A DNA stretch of 64,000 nucleotides from JBFONV01 sp040779335 (GTDB taxonomy: Bacteria > Pseudomonadota > Gammaproteobacteria > Enterobacterales > Alteromonadaceae), in assembly GCA_040779335.1 (NCBI GenBank), contig JBFONV010000001.1, positions 620,001 through 684,000 on the forward strand, in the 5' to 3' direction. A model generated the notes under the pieces. It was not told the origin of the DNA. It was given only the letters and a program-made list of their open reading frames with translations, and ran no database searches. Position numbers and translations under genes: made by a program. Below, piece by piece: positions 8,295 through 17,099 of the stretch. Numbering within the stretch: position 1 is the first letter of the stretch; each line of letters opens with the position of its first letter.

Positions 8295-9824
8295 TTACTG
8301 CTTTGTTGCGACAAGTTGCGGTGCTTTTCTGTGCTTGGTTGCTTGTTCATAGCTATAAGCAGCTTCAATAAGTGCCGCTTCTTGGTATGCACCTGAAAAC
8401 ATCGACAACCCGACAGGTAAATGGTGAACAAACCCCATTGGTACAGTAATGTGAGGGTATCCAGCGACAGCCGCTGCAGAATATCCTGCACCTAAATAGT
8501 TGTCACCATTAATCCAATCGATTTTCCAAGCAGGCTGTCCGGTAGGGGCAATTAATAAATCTAATTGATGTGTTTGTATGAGCTTATCAATACCTTGTTT
8601 TTGCGTGAGTGCTTTCGATAACATTAACGCCTGTAAATATTCTTTTTCAGATAATGGACCTTTCGCCTGAGCGAGATGAAAGACTGCTTGATCAAAATAC
8701 TTCATCTCAGTGTCTTGGTGTTTTTCGTTAATACTAATGAGGTCACTTAGTGATTTTGGTAGTGATTTTGCCGTTGTTGATAAGTAATGATTAATGTCTT
8801 GTTTAAATTCATAAAGGAGGACTTCAAATTCCGCATCATCCCATTGATGCAATGTTGCTAAATTGGTGTTGTCGATGATTATCGCGCCTTGTGCTTTTAT
8901 TTCGTTAATCGCTTGTTCAAAGACCTTATCAGTACCTGCATGATATCCCGTAAGGTTGCGCACGACCCCAATACGCTTACCTTTTAGTCCATCTATTATT
9001 AAGTGATCTAAGTAATTAACGTTTTTGTTTGCGGGTATTTCATTTTTGTTAAGCATGGCTAACAGCATAGTTACGGCGTCGGTAACATTTCTTGCCATAG
9101 GGCCAGCAGTGTCTTGACTATGGGCGATAGGAATTATGCCTTGCTGGCTAATAAGTCCTAATGTTGGTTTGATGCCAACGATGCCGTTAACTGCTGCGGG
9201 GCAGGTTACCGAGCCATCAGTTTCAGTGCCAACGGCTAATACAGCAAAATTAGCGGCAACAGCAACAGCAGAGCCTGAACTCGAGCCACATGGACTGGTA
9301 CTTGTGTCATAAGGGTTGAGTGTTTGACCATATAAACCACTCCAGCCGCTTGACGACATACTAGATCGCATATTGGCCCATTCACTCAAATTTGTTTTCC
9401 CTAAGATTATCGCGCCCGCTTTGCGTAACTGTTTAACAAGGTCTGCGTCTTGTGATGGAAAATTGTCTTTCAGGGCATACGAACCGGCGGTATTCGCCAT
9501 GCCATCATTGGTGTCTATATTATCTTTTAATAACACAGGAATGCCGTGTAATGGTCCAATAAGCCCATTTTTCTTAAAGTAGTCATCAAGTGTGCGCGCT
9601 TCGATTAAGGCATTTTTATTGATTTGCACCACAGCGTTTAATGTCGGCCCAGCGTCATTTAATTTTCTTATGCGCTCAAAGTAATGATTAACTAGCTTTT
9701 GAGCGGAGATCTCTCCAGCTAGCATGCGTTTATGAATATCGCTAATTAACGTGGAGTCGGGAACTCCTGCCTGCGAATGGAAAATGGGTAATATTAAGCA
9801 AATAACCATCATGATAATTTTCAT
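8295..9824 (-). CDS. Secreted amidase of the amidase-signature family
   Basis: The protein hydrolyses carboxylic amides through a Ser-cisSer-Lys triad. The catalytic lysine is in VLLKDNIDT. The cis-serine lies in the SSSGSA segment and the nucleophile in TDGSVTCPA. A signal peptide (MKIIMMVICLILPIF, cut near HSQAG) predicts periplasmic or extracellular action. I place the start at the ATG at 9824 because it begins the signal peptide directly; an upstream in-frame TTG at 9860 lacks a ribosome-binding site. The C-terminal VAGYPHITVPMGF is typical of the family. Substrate unknown. It runs convergently to the riboflavin operon. Confidence 0.9.
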   Translation of the reverse strand: MKIIMMVICLILPIFHSQAGVPDSTLISDIHKRMLAGEISAQKLVNHYFERIRKLNDAGPTLNAVVQINKNALIEARTLDDYFKKNGLIGPLHGIPVLLKDNIDTNDGMANTAGSYALKDNFPSQDADLVKQLRKAGAIILGKTNLSEWANMRSSMSSSGWSGLYGQTLNPYDTSTSPCGSSSGSAVAVAANFAVLAVGTETDGSVTCPAAVNGIVGIKPTLGLISQQGIIPIAHSQDTAGPMARNVTDAVTMLLAMLNKNEIPANKNVNYLDHLIIDGLKGKRIGVVRNLTGYHAGTDKVFEQAINEIKAQGAIIIDNTNLATLHQWDDAEFEVLLYEFKQDINHYLSTTAKSLPKSLSDLISINEKHQDTEMKYFDQAVFHLAQAKGPLSEKEYLQALMLSKALTQKQGIDKLIQTHQLDLLIAPTGQPAWKIDWINGDNYLGAGYSAAAVAGYPHITVPMGFVHHLPVGLSMFSGAYQEAALIEAAYSYEQATKHRKAPQLVATKQ

Positions 9825-9943
9825 GGGAAAATTTCTGCTTTTCGTGAGTAATAGGTTCAATAGGTATACCGATTTTTGAGTGAAATAACCATAACTATTA
9901 ATATTGGCTGCTATTAACCAATGTCCACAGCCAATGAGTAATA

Positions 9944-9969
9944 AAAAACGCTGTTAATACAGCGTTTTT
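9944..9969 (-). terminator. Terminator after the porin gene
   Basis: A perfect 10-bp stem, AAAAACGCTG pairing with CAGCGTTTTT, has a 6-base loop. It lies just beyond the end of the minus-strand porin gene and is symmetrical enough to work on either strand. Confidence 0.8.
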
Positions 9970-10006
9970 AGTGTGTTAAGTATTTTCAGACGTTAAGCGC
10001 TTTTGC

Positions 10007-11257
10007 TTAAAAGATAAAGTCGATACCAATACTTAATAAAGTTGCATCATTATGATAACTAAAGTCATACCAAGGAGAGCGATCGCCTTCATCTTTAAAG
10101 TCGTCTATTTGCAATTTCAAAGAGGCATTTGAATGGAAGTTATAACGTAAGCCTAAACTAATCATCCGATGTTCCTCGGCGTCACCAACACCAAAGCCAT
10201 CTAGGTCTTCCGTTATTTTTCCTGCTGCTTTAGTGTAGCCAATATAGGGTTGCCAAGTATCATGGTTATAGATAGCTGTCACAAGAAATGTTGGAAATTC
10301 AAACCCATAACCATCATCGTAACTAACAAAATTATAATCGAAAAGTAGTGTGAAATAGTCAAATCCTAAATTACCACTAAGTCCCAAAAAGGCTAAATCA
10401 AATTCCGTGACTGAGGATGAATTTGAGCGAATAGGTGTTCCATCCGCGTTATATCGTCTTTCCACTGTTATATCTGCAATACCATCGCCATTTGTATCGA
10501 CTTCGTCCATAAAAAATACGTCTGCATAGGTCTCATAATGAGTGGTAAAATATGAAAAACGATACTCCATCCAATCATTTGATGCGATAAGGTTCACACC
10601 TAATATCTCACTCCATGTGACATCTGCAGTACCAGATACATAGGTACCTTCTGGCGGCCAGTAATAGCCCCCTCTATTGCGCCAATAATCGTGCGCACTT
10701 ATATCTTCACGTTCTTCTCTACCACCAAAAATACTTGCCGATAGACTCCATTCATCAAATTCGAAATTTTTAACCAGTGTTAAACCATTAAATTGAGTTA
10801 TTTCCCACCAGTAAAGATTTGTGGGTGGCCTGAGCCACGGTGTTGCAAAGCTTACTTCCATATACTCAGAGAAATAATACATGGGTAAGTTTCGTCGACC
10901 CGCCATAATGTAGAAATCATCTGAAAAATTATAAGTAGCGTATAGCCAGTCAATATCGGGTGAAAAGTCATCAGCTCCTTTAGCTACAATCTGTGTTGTT
11001 ACTGTTAAGTTATCGAGTAAATCAGCTCTGGCTTGCAAAGCAATCATGGTTTCGGGTTTTAATTTTACGTCCTCTGTGTAAAAGGCATAATCATAAAAAT
11101 CTACTTGAAACTCTTTTTCGCCGCTTGGATCTATTTCACCTGAAATTACTTTACCAGCAACAATAGAGCCATATCCGCTAAACTGTATCTCAGCAATAGC
11201 ATTTTGCATTAAACTAATAGGCAATAAAATCACAGCCATTATTTTTAAATATTTCAT
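10007..11257 (-). CDS. Outer-membrane porin
   Basis: The 416-residue protein has a signal peptide (MKYLKIMAVILLPISLMQNAIA), then FSGYGSIVAGKV, a porin-style first strand. Alternating aromatic beta strands run through to a C-terminal phenylalanine (SIGIDFIF), the outer-membrane assembly signal. The GRRNLPMYYFSEY segment resembles the channel-lining region of proteobacterial diffusion porins. It follows a PstS-like gene by 12 bases on the same strand, so the two are probably co-transcribed. Phosphate or an oxyanion is a possible substrate by association only. Confidence 0.85.
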   Translation of the reverse strand: MKYLKIMAVILLPISLMQNAIAEIQFSGYGSIVAGKVISGEIDPSGEKEFQVDFYDYAFYTEDVKLKPETMIALQARADLLDNLTVTTQIVAKGADDFSPDIDWLYATYNFSDDFYIMAGRRNLPMYYFSEYMEVSFATPWLRPPTNLYWWEITQFNGLTLVKNFEFDEWSLSASIFGGREEREDISAHDYWRNRGGYYWPPEGTYVSGTADVTWSEILGVNLIASNDWMEYRFSYFTTHYETYADVFFMDEVDTNGDGIADITVERRYNADGTPIRSNSSSVTEFDLAFLGLSGNLGFDYFTLLFDYNFVSYDDGYGFEFPTFLVTAIYNHDTWQPYIGYTKAAGKITEDLDGFGVGDAEEHRMISLGLRYNFHSNASLKLQIDDFKDEGDRSPWYDFSYHNDATLLSIGIDFIF

Positions 11258-11269
11258 TCTAATTCTCCC

Positions 11270-11710
11270 TTAAAATGTCGCGACGACTTTAACTGCATCA
11301 GTTACATCGTTTGCATCTACGTAACTGATGGCGTCTTCGTTCGCGGCGATGGCGGAAATTATTTCACTCGCTGAAGCCATTTCTTGGGGAGGTATACCTT
11401 TACCGGTAAACACCATTTTTGACCAATAAGCGTTAACTTGGTTACTCGACTTATTGAGAACTTGTCGATTAAATTCTTCTCGTTCAGGGGCGCTTTTCTC
11501 TGGACTTAAGGTAATTGCCGGTCGACCATTCTCAAAGGATTTACTTTTACCTAAAAATATTTTCTTAATGGTTGATTTATCAAAAACAGAGGTGTTTTTG
11601 GGGTTTACAATTACGGCAACTGCTGCATTTACTTGGTTTATGGTAAGAAGACTCAATGATATTGAGCCTAATACAACTATCCACGGTTTGTTTTTTAAGA
11701 GATTAGCCAT
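11270..11710 (-). CDS. Short PstS-like phosphate-binding periplasmic protein
   Basis: About 146 residues are read from an ATG at 11710. This start is preceded by AAGGAG at ideal spacing and opens a clean signal peptide (IVVLGSISLSLLTINQVNA). An upstream in-frame start would add 25 residues with no secretory function. The mature part (AVIVNPKNTSVFDKSTIKKIFLGK, continuing with FENGRPAITL) matches the short PBP-like proteins related to PstS. These lack half of the usual two-lobed fold. It heads a probable operon with the porin. A role in phosphate or oxyanion capture is inferred. Confidence 0.8.
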   Translation of the reverse strand: MANLLKNKPWIVVLGSISLSLLTINQVNAAVAVIVNPKNTSVFDKSTIKKIFLGKSKSFENGRPAITLSPEKSAPEREEFNRQVLNKSSNQVNAYWSKMVFTGKGIPPQEMASASEIISAIAANEDAISYVDANDVTDAVKVVATF

Positions 11711-11916
11711 ATATGGCTCCTTAGTAACAAGTGTTTGATAGGTTTTTGACGGGTATTCAATTGTTATTTTTTTTGCTATTTGCACTTAAGATTAGTGCTA
11801 ACTATAAAAATTGCAAATATTGCTCTGCGTGTTACTTAAAATAAGAGAATAGAATTCAGATATTTATGACGTTGTGATAAATAAAAAGCGTTATCTATTG
11901 ATTAGAATAGCGAAGG

Positions 11917-11952
11917 TTGGTGGGTATCCATATTTTTGTAGGGATACCCCAA
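11917..11952 (-). terminator. Hairpin downstream of dxs
   Basis: The inverted repeat TTGG-GGGTATCC with GGGATACCCCAA lies a few bases beyond the dxs stop. The minus strand has no good T-run after it, so termination is only probable. Confidence 0.45.
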
Positions 11953-11957
11953 TATTT

Positions 11958-13820
11958 TTATTTTAGGAAATCATTAATTTGCTTAAGAATACCTTCAGTA
12001 TCTAAGCCCAGTTCTTGGTGGATTTCTTCTTGTGTACCATGCTTGATAAATGCATCAGGTAAGCCGATATTAAGAATGTTTACCGACAATTTTTGTTGTA
12101 AAACATACTCGTTCACGCCAGAGCCCGCACCGCCAGCAATAACGTTGTCTTCAATCGTCACTAGTGTTTGATGGCTGTTGGCTAATCGTTTGATTAATTC
12201 GTTATCTAAAGGTTTGACAAAGCGCATATCCACTAAGGTTGCGTTTAATGAGTTTGCCGCTTTACTTGCTTCAGCCAACATAGTGCCAAAGTTTAAAATA
12301 GCGATACTTTCACCTTCTGCTTTGACAACCCCTTTACCTATTTCAATGGTTTCATTAATTTGGGGTAACTCAGCACCAGTGCCGCTGCCACGTGGGTAGC
12401 GCACTGCAACGGGATGTTCATGTTGATGACCCGTCGTCAGCATCAGTTGGCATTCCCGTTCATCGGATGGTGCCATGATGACTAAATTGGGTACGCACCG
12501 CAAAAAGCTTAAATCAAAGGAGCCTTGATGTGTTGGGCCATCAGCACCGACAATACCCGCGCGATCAATCGCGAACAATACAGGTAAGTCTTGTATGGCA
12601 ATATCATGGATCAGTTGGTCGTAACCACGCTGTAAAAAGCTTGAATAAATAGCAACAATTGCATTGTGTCCACCTATGGCCAAACCCGCGGCAAAGGTAA
12701 CCGAATGCTGTTCAGCAATCGCGACATCAAAATACTTTTCAGGGAAACGTTGACTAAATTCGACCATGCCTGAGCCTTCGCGCATTGCCGGCGTAATCGC
12801 GACCAGTTGAGGGTCTATTTCCGCGGTTTTACATAACCAATCACCAAATGTATGAGAATATGTAGGTAAGCTTGGTTTAGATTTCGGTAAGCTGGTTTCT
12901 TCAGGATTAAATTTGGGCACGGCATGATATTTGATGGGATCTTGCTCAGCCGCGTGATAGCCCTTGCCCTTGGTGGTGGCAATATGGAGTATTTGTGGAC
13001 CATGCAAATTACGCATATTACGAATAGTTTCAACTAAACCATTAACATCGTGACCGTCTATCGGGCCAATGTAATTAAAACCTAGCTCTTCAAAAAAGGT
13101 ACTCGGAACAACCATACCTTTTAGGTGTTCCTCGGCCCGACTGGCTAATTCTTTGATTGGTGGGATATTTTGAAGTATGCGCTTACTACCTTCACGCAAT
13201 CCTGTATATAGGCTTCCAGATAACATTTTGGCAAAATGATTATTTAATGCGCCAACATTTTCTGAGATGGACATTTCATTATCATTGAGGATCACTAACA
13301 TGTCTTTTTTGATATCACCGGCATGATTGAGCGCTTCAAAGGCCATACCGGCAGTCATGGCTCCGTCACCAATTACCGCGACTACTTTTCGGTTTTTATT
13401 TTCTTTATCAGCAGCAACTGCTAAACCTAACGCAGCAGAGATAGAAGTACTAGAATGACCGACACTTAATACGTCATATTCACTTTCTTCTCGCCAAGGA
13501 AAAGGGTGTAAACCGTCTTTTTGGCGAATAGTTGATAGCTTATCTCTACGACCAGTGAGTATTTTATGAGGGTAGGCCTGATGACCAACATCCCAGATCA
13601 AATGGTCAAAGGGGGTGTCGTAAACATAATGTAAGGCAACAGTAAGTTCAATCGTGCCCAGTCCTGAGGCAAAATGACCACTGCTTTTGCTGACAGAGTT
13701 TAATAAAAAGCTACGGAGTTCATCACTAGTTTGTGATAGCTGATTTTGGCCGAGCTTTCGCAAATCAACAGGAGAATCGATCTGCGCAAGCAATGGGTAA
13801 TCAGCAAGGTTAATTGTCAT
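11958..13820 (-). CDS. dxs: 1-deoxy-D-xylulose-5-phosphate synthase
   Basis: This thiamin-diphosphate enzyme condenses pyruvate with glyceraldehyde-3-phosphate, the entry step of the MEP isoprenoid pathway. The 620-residue length is standard. The TPP motif GDGAMTAGMAFEALN with NDNEMSIS is intact, as are the catalytic FDVAIAEQHSVTFAAG segment and the transketolase C-domain. It follows ispA by 18 bases on the same strand, completing xseB-ispA-dxs. Co-expression with ispA links the start of the MEP pathway to prenyl-chain elongation. Confidence 0.97.
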   Translation of the reverse strand: MTINLADYPLLAQIDSPVDLRKLGQNQLSQTSDELRSFLLNSVSKSSGHFASGLGTIELTVALHYVYDTPFDHLIWDVGHQAYPHKILTGRRDKLSTIRQKDGLHPFPWREESEYDVLSVGHSSTSISAALGLAVAADKENKNRKVVAVIGDGAMTAGMAFEALNHAGDIKKDMLVILNDNEMSISENVGALNNHFAKMLSGSLYTGLREGSKRILQNIPPIKELASRAEEHLKGMVVPSTFFEELGFNYIGPIDGHDVNGLVETIRNMRNLHGPQILHIATTKGKGYHAAEQDPIKYHAVPKFNPEETSLPKSKPSLPTYSHTFGDWLCKTAEIDPQLVAITPAMREGSGMVEFSQRFPEKYFDVAIAEQHSVTFAAGLAIGGHNAIVAIYSSFLQRGYDQLIHDIAIQDLPVLFAIDRAGIVGADGPTHQGSFDLSFLRCVPNLVIMAPSDERECQLMLTTGHQHEHPVAVRYPRGSGTGAELPQINETIEIGKGVVKAEGESIAILNFGTMLAEASKAANSLNATLVDMRFVKPLDNELIKRLANSHQTLVTIEDNVIAGGAGSGVNEYVLQQKLSVNILNIGLPDAFIKHGTQEEIHQELGLDTEGILKQINDFLK

Positions 13821-13838
13821 AATTATTGTAATATTACT

Positions 13839-14729
13839 TTAATGTGTGCGCTTTATGATAAAAGTCGCAAAATCCGATAAATTCTGCGTATTGTAGGGTA
13901 AAGTCGACAAAGCTTGAAGTGCTTGTTGATATAAGTCGTCAGCTTTTTTCTGAGCCGCCTGTAAACCGAGCAATGCCGGATAGGTACTTTTATTCGCTTC
14001 TAGGTCTGAACACGCTGGTTTACCTAGCTCTTCTTCAGAAGAAGTAATATCAATTATATCATCTCTTACTTGGTAGGCTAGCCCGACAAAATTTGCGTAT
14101 TGTGCCAGTAGGTCTTTTTCTTTTGCTTGCACAGTGGTGGCACATTCTGCTGCCATAAGCACCGATGCTTTCAGTAGTGCGCCGGTTTTTAATGAATGTA
14201 AATGCTCTAATTCATCGAGGGTTATTTTTTGATTGGTCGCGGCTAAATCTAATGCCTGACCACCGCACATGCCTTGATAGCCAGACGCGTTAACAAGTTG
14301 CTGGATAAGTGTAACTCGTTTATCGGCAATATTTTTTGAAAACGGATGGTTAACTAAAATATCGAAGGCCAGTGTTTGCAAACTATCTCCAGCTAAAATC
14401 GCTGTGGCTTCGTCAAACGCTTTATGACAGGTTGGCTTACCGCGGCGCAGGTCGTCATTATCCATTGCCGGTAGGTCATCATGTAACAAAGAGTATGCAT
14501 GAATACATTCTAATGCCGCCGCTATACCGTCGATGTCATTGCTATTAGCAAATAATGATTCACCAGTTATATAAGCAAGGTAAGGGCGCATGCGTTTGCC
14601 ACCAATAAGCAAGCCGTATCGCATAGCCTCGAGTAATTTAGCATCTGTTACCGGTAAATCATGCAATTTTTGCTCGAGAAATTGGTTAATGCGGTTTTGG
14701 TATTGATTGAGCTGAGAAAGTGAGTTCAC
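13839..14729 (-). CDS. ispA: Farnesyl diphosphate synthase
   Basis: This trans-prenyltransferase joins isopentenyl diphosphate to allylic primers to give farnesyl diphosphate. The first aspartate-rich motif (HDDLPAMDNDDLRRGKPT) and the second (VRDDIIDITS) are both complete. The 296-residue length is usual. The start is GTG at 14729, eight bases after the xseB stop, with no strong ribosome-binding site of its own, which suggests coupling to xseB translation. dxs follows. Confidence 0.96.
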   Translation of the reverse strand: MNSLSQLNQYQNRINQFLEQKLHDLPVTDAKLLEAMRYGLLIGGKRMRPYLAYITGESLFANSNDIDGIAAALECIHAYSLLHDDLPAMDNDDLRRGKPTCHKAFDEATAILAGDSLQTLAFDILVNHPFSKNIADKRVTLIQQLVNASGYQGMCGGQALDLAATNQKITLDELEHLHSLKTGALLKASVLMAAECATTVQAKEKDLLAQYANFVGLAYQVRDDIIDITSSEEELGKPACSDLEANKSTYPALLGLQAAQKKADDLYQQALQALSTLPYNTQNLSDFATFIIKRTH

Positions 14730-14737
14730 GAATGAGG

Positions 14738-14977
14738 TTACTCTGATAATTGAAAATCGTCTAGCTGCTGCTCGCCATTTTTACTGAGCAATATTTTTAT
14801 TTTTTGTTCCGCATCCTGCAGTTTGTTCTGACTTAACTGACTGAGGTTTAAACCTCTTTCAAACAAGCTCATCGACTCTTCAAGCGTTAGTTCACCTTGT
14901 TCTAAATGACGAACAATAGTGTCTAATTCAGACAGTGATTCTTCAAAGGTTAAATTTTCGATTTTTTTCTTGGCCAT
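14738..14977 (-). CDS. xseB: Exodeoxyribonuclease VII small subunit
   Basis: The 79-residue protein shows the family pattern FEESLSELDTIVRHLEQGEL followed by LEESMSLFERGL. This small helical subunit binds the large XseA subunit of the single-strand-specific exonuclease. It is the first gene of the xseB-ispA-dxs transcript, divergent from pomA. Confidence 0.95.
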   Translation of the reverse strand: MAKKKIENLTFEESLSELDTIVRHLEQGELTLEESMSLFERGLNLSQLSQNKLQDAEQKIKILLSKNGEQQLDDFQLSE

Positions 14978-15215
14978 TATTATTACATGTCGCTTGAACT
15001 ACCTAGGCGCAAACTTACCTTAGCTAGCGCTATAGGTCAATCATTCTGCTGTGAATGAATACTTGCATAATATCTACTCTTTACGTTTAAGTTATTGACT
15101 AAAAGGGCGATAATGTAGGATAACAAGAATAATTTATCTGTTCGCGTAAGCGGATTAGTTGATGTATTATCAAATGAATAGATATTGCTCATTTAGCTAG
15201 GGTTAGGAGGCTTTT

Positions 15216-15980
15216 GTGGATTTAGCAACGTTGCTAGGAATGTTAGGCGCCATTGGTTTTATCGTCATGGCGATGGTCTTAGGTGGCGATATCAGTATGT
15301 TTATCGATACACAGTCAATATTGATTGTGTTTTGTGGCTCAATATTTGTCGTTTTATCAAATTACAATATGGGACAGTTTTTCACTATTGGTAAAATCGC
15401 CGCTAAAGCGTTTTTATTTAAATTAGAAAAACCAGATGAGCTTATTGAAAAATCAGTGGAAATGGCCGATGCAGCCCGTAAAGGCGGATTTTTAGCCCTT
15501 GAAGAAGCTGAAATATCAAATGCTTTTATGCAAAAAGGTGTCGACATGCTTGTTGATGGCCATGATGCTGATGTAGTGCGGGGCACCTTGCAAAAAGATA
15601 TCTCTTTAACCTCAGAGCGACATGAAACTGGGGTTGGTATGATGATGTCGCTTGCAGAGATAGCCCCTGCGATGGGGATGATTGGTACGTTAATCGGCCT
15701 AGTGGCGATGTTATCTAACATGGATGATCCTAAAGCGATTGGTCCTGCAATGGCAGTTGCTTTGTTGACGACACTTTATGGCGCTTTTTTAGCAAATGTT
15801 ATCGCGATTCCTATCGCTAACAAATTAAGACTTCGTCTCGCAGAAGAGAAATTAAACCAACAATTAATCTTAGACGCCGTACTCGGTATTCAAGACGGGC
15901 AAAACCCTCGTGTGATTGAAGGATTATTGAAAAATTATCTGGCGGAAGGTAAGCGTACCGTTGATACGACAGAAGAATAA
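15216..15980 (+). CDS. pomA: Flagellar motor stator protein PomA (Na+-type)
   Basis: PomA forms, with PomB, the ion channel that powers flagellar rotation. The N-terminus MDLATLLGMLGAIGF is that of sodium-type PomA. Four membrane segments are visible (about residues 3-22, 28-48, 145-170 and 180-200), with a charged cytoplasmic loop between the second and third that contacts the rotor. The start is GTG at 15216, chosen for its excellent AGGAGG site. The pomB gene follows 12 bases later. Confidence 0.95.
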   Translation: MDLATLLGMLGAIGFIVMAMVLGGDISMFIDTQSILIVFCGSIFVVLSNYNMGQFFTIGKIAAKAFLFKLEKPDELIEKSVEMADAARKGGFLALEEAEISNAFMQKGVDMLVDGHDADVVRGTLQKDISLTSERHETGVGMMMSLAEIAPAMGMIGTLIGLVAMLSNMDDPKAIGPAMAVALLTTLYGAFLANVIAIPIANKLRLRLAEEKLNQQLILDAVLGIQDGQNPRVIEGLLKNYLAEGKRTVDTTEE

Positions 15981-15992
15981 CGGGAGAGCATA

Positions 15993-16943
15993 ATGTCAGA
16001 CGCTCCAGAAGAATGTAAATGTCCACCACCAGGCCTACCTGCTTGGATGGGAACGTTTGCCGATTTAATGTCGTTATTAATGTGTTTCTTTGTGTTGCTA
16101 TTGTCTTTTTCTGAAATGGATGTTTTGAAGTTTAAGCAAATAGCTGGTTCGATGAAATTTGCCTTTGGTGTGCAAAATAAAATTGAAGTAAAAGATATTC
16201 CTAAAGGCACCAGTATTATTGCGCAAGAATTTAGACCCGGTAAACCAGAGCCAACGCCAATTGAAATTATTCAACAGCAAACCATGGAAATGACTCAGCA
16301 AATGCTCGAGTTTCAGGCGGGCGACGAAACTTCTGCGGGCGGACGTCAAGAGCAACGTGGCACAGAGAGAGGCGGACAGTCTCAAAGTACGGCAGATGAG
16401 GCGTCTGCTGAAGCCGTACAAAAAGCCCAAGAAGAACAGCAACAAGCTCAACAAGAGCAAATTAATGATTTAGTCAAAAAGATTGCCGAGCAACTTGAGC
16501 AACAAATACAAGATGGTGCGATTGAATTAGAGTCGTTGGGGCAACAAATAACTATTCGTATTCGTGAAAATGGTTCGTTTTCTTCGGGGTCGGCGTTTTT
16601 ACAACCTAAATTCAAACCTATTATTCGAGAAATCGCGGAACTATTAAATACTATGCCTGGAGAGATCATGATCGCAGGGAACACTGATAATCAAGGTATT
16701 AACTCAGAGTTGTTCTCTTCAAATTGGGACTTATCAAGCAAACGGGCCGTCGCTATTGCTCATGAAATGGTTAAGGTGCCTGGATTCGATGAAAGTCGTT
16801 TATTGGTGGTAGGTTACGCCGATACAAGGCCATTAGTGCCTAACACCAACGCCTTGAATCGTCGGCGTAACCGACGAGTTGAAATATCAATTAATCAAGG
16901 TAAGGCGAAACAGTCTGAACCTATCACGTTGACCGAACAATAA
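15993..16943 (+). CDS. pomB: Flagellar motor stator protein PomB
   Basis: The 316-residue protein has one N-terminal membrane helix with the ion-binding aspartate in TFADLMSLLMCFFVLLLSF. A plug/linker region rich in Glu and Gln follows (about residues 60-165). The C-terminus is an OmpA-like peptidoglycan-binding domain (GNTDNQG, later NRRRNRRVEI). Partnering with a PomA-type subunit argues for sodium rather than proton coupling. The preceding CKCPPPGLPAWMGT segment is typical of PomB. A strong terminator ends the pair. Confidence 0.95.
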   Translation: MSDAPEECKCPPPGLPAWMGTFADLMSLLMCFFVLLLSFSEMDVLKFKQIAGSMKFAFGVQNKIEVKDIPKGTSIIAQEFRPGKPEPTPIEIIQQQTMEMTQQMLEFQAGDETSAGGRQEQRGTERGGQSQSTADEASAEAVQKAQEEQQQAQQEQINDLVKKIAEQLEQQIQDGAIELESLGQQITIRIRENGSFSSGSAFLQPKFKPIIREIAELLNTMPGEIMIAGNTDNQGINSELFSSNWDLSSKRAVAIAHEMVKVPGFDESRLLVVGYADTRPLVPNTNALNRRRNRRVEISINQGKAKQSEPITLTEQ

Positions 16944-16966
16944 TCTCAGTTGATTTTCTTGTAGAT

Positions 16967-16998
16967 AAAACCACTGTGTAAAAACAGTGGTTTTTTTA
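16967..16998 (+). terminator. Terminator after pomAB
   Basis: A perfect 10-bp stem, AAAACCACTG with CAGTGGTTTT, is followed by TTTATC. It lies 23 bases after the pomB stop. Confidence 0.88.
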
Positions 16999-17038
16999 TC
17001 TGTGACGTTATACAAAGCAGAGACAGTTCGTCATAGCA

Positions 17039-17067
17039 TTACCAAGATGTGCTAGTTCGTGTATAAT
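17039..17067 (+). promoter_or_regulatory. Predicted sigma-70 promoter of thiI
   Basis: TTACCA (17039-17044) and a perfect TATAAT (17062-17067) are 17 bases apart, placing transcription start near 17074 and a leader of about 26 bases before the ATG. Confidence 0.6.
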
Positions 17068-17099
17068 GCGCGCCATTGAAATAAGTGGTGTTATTCTTG

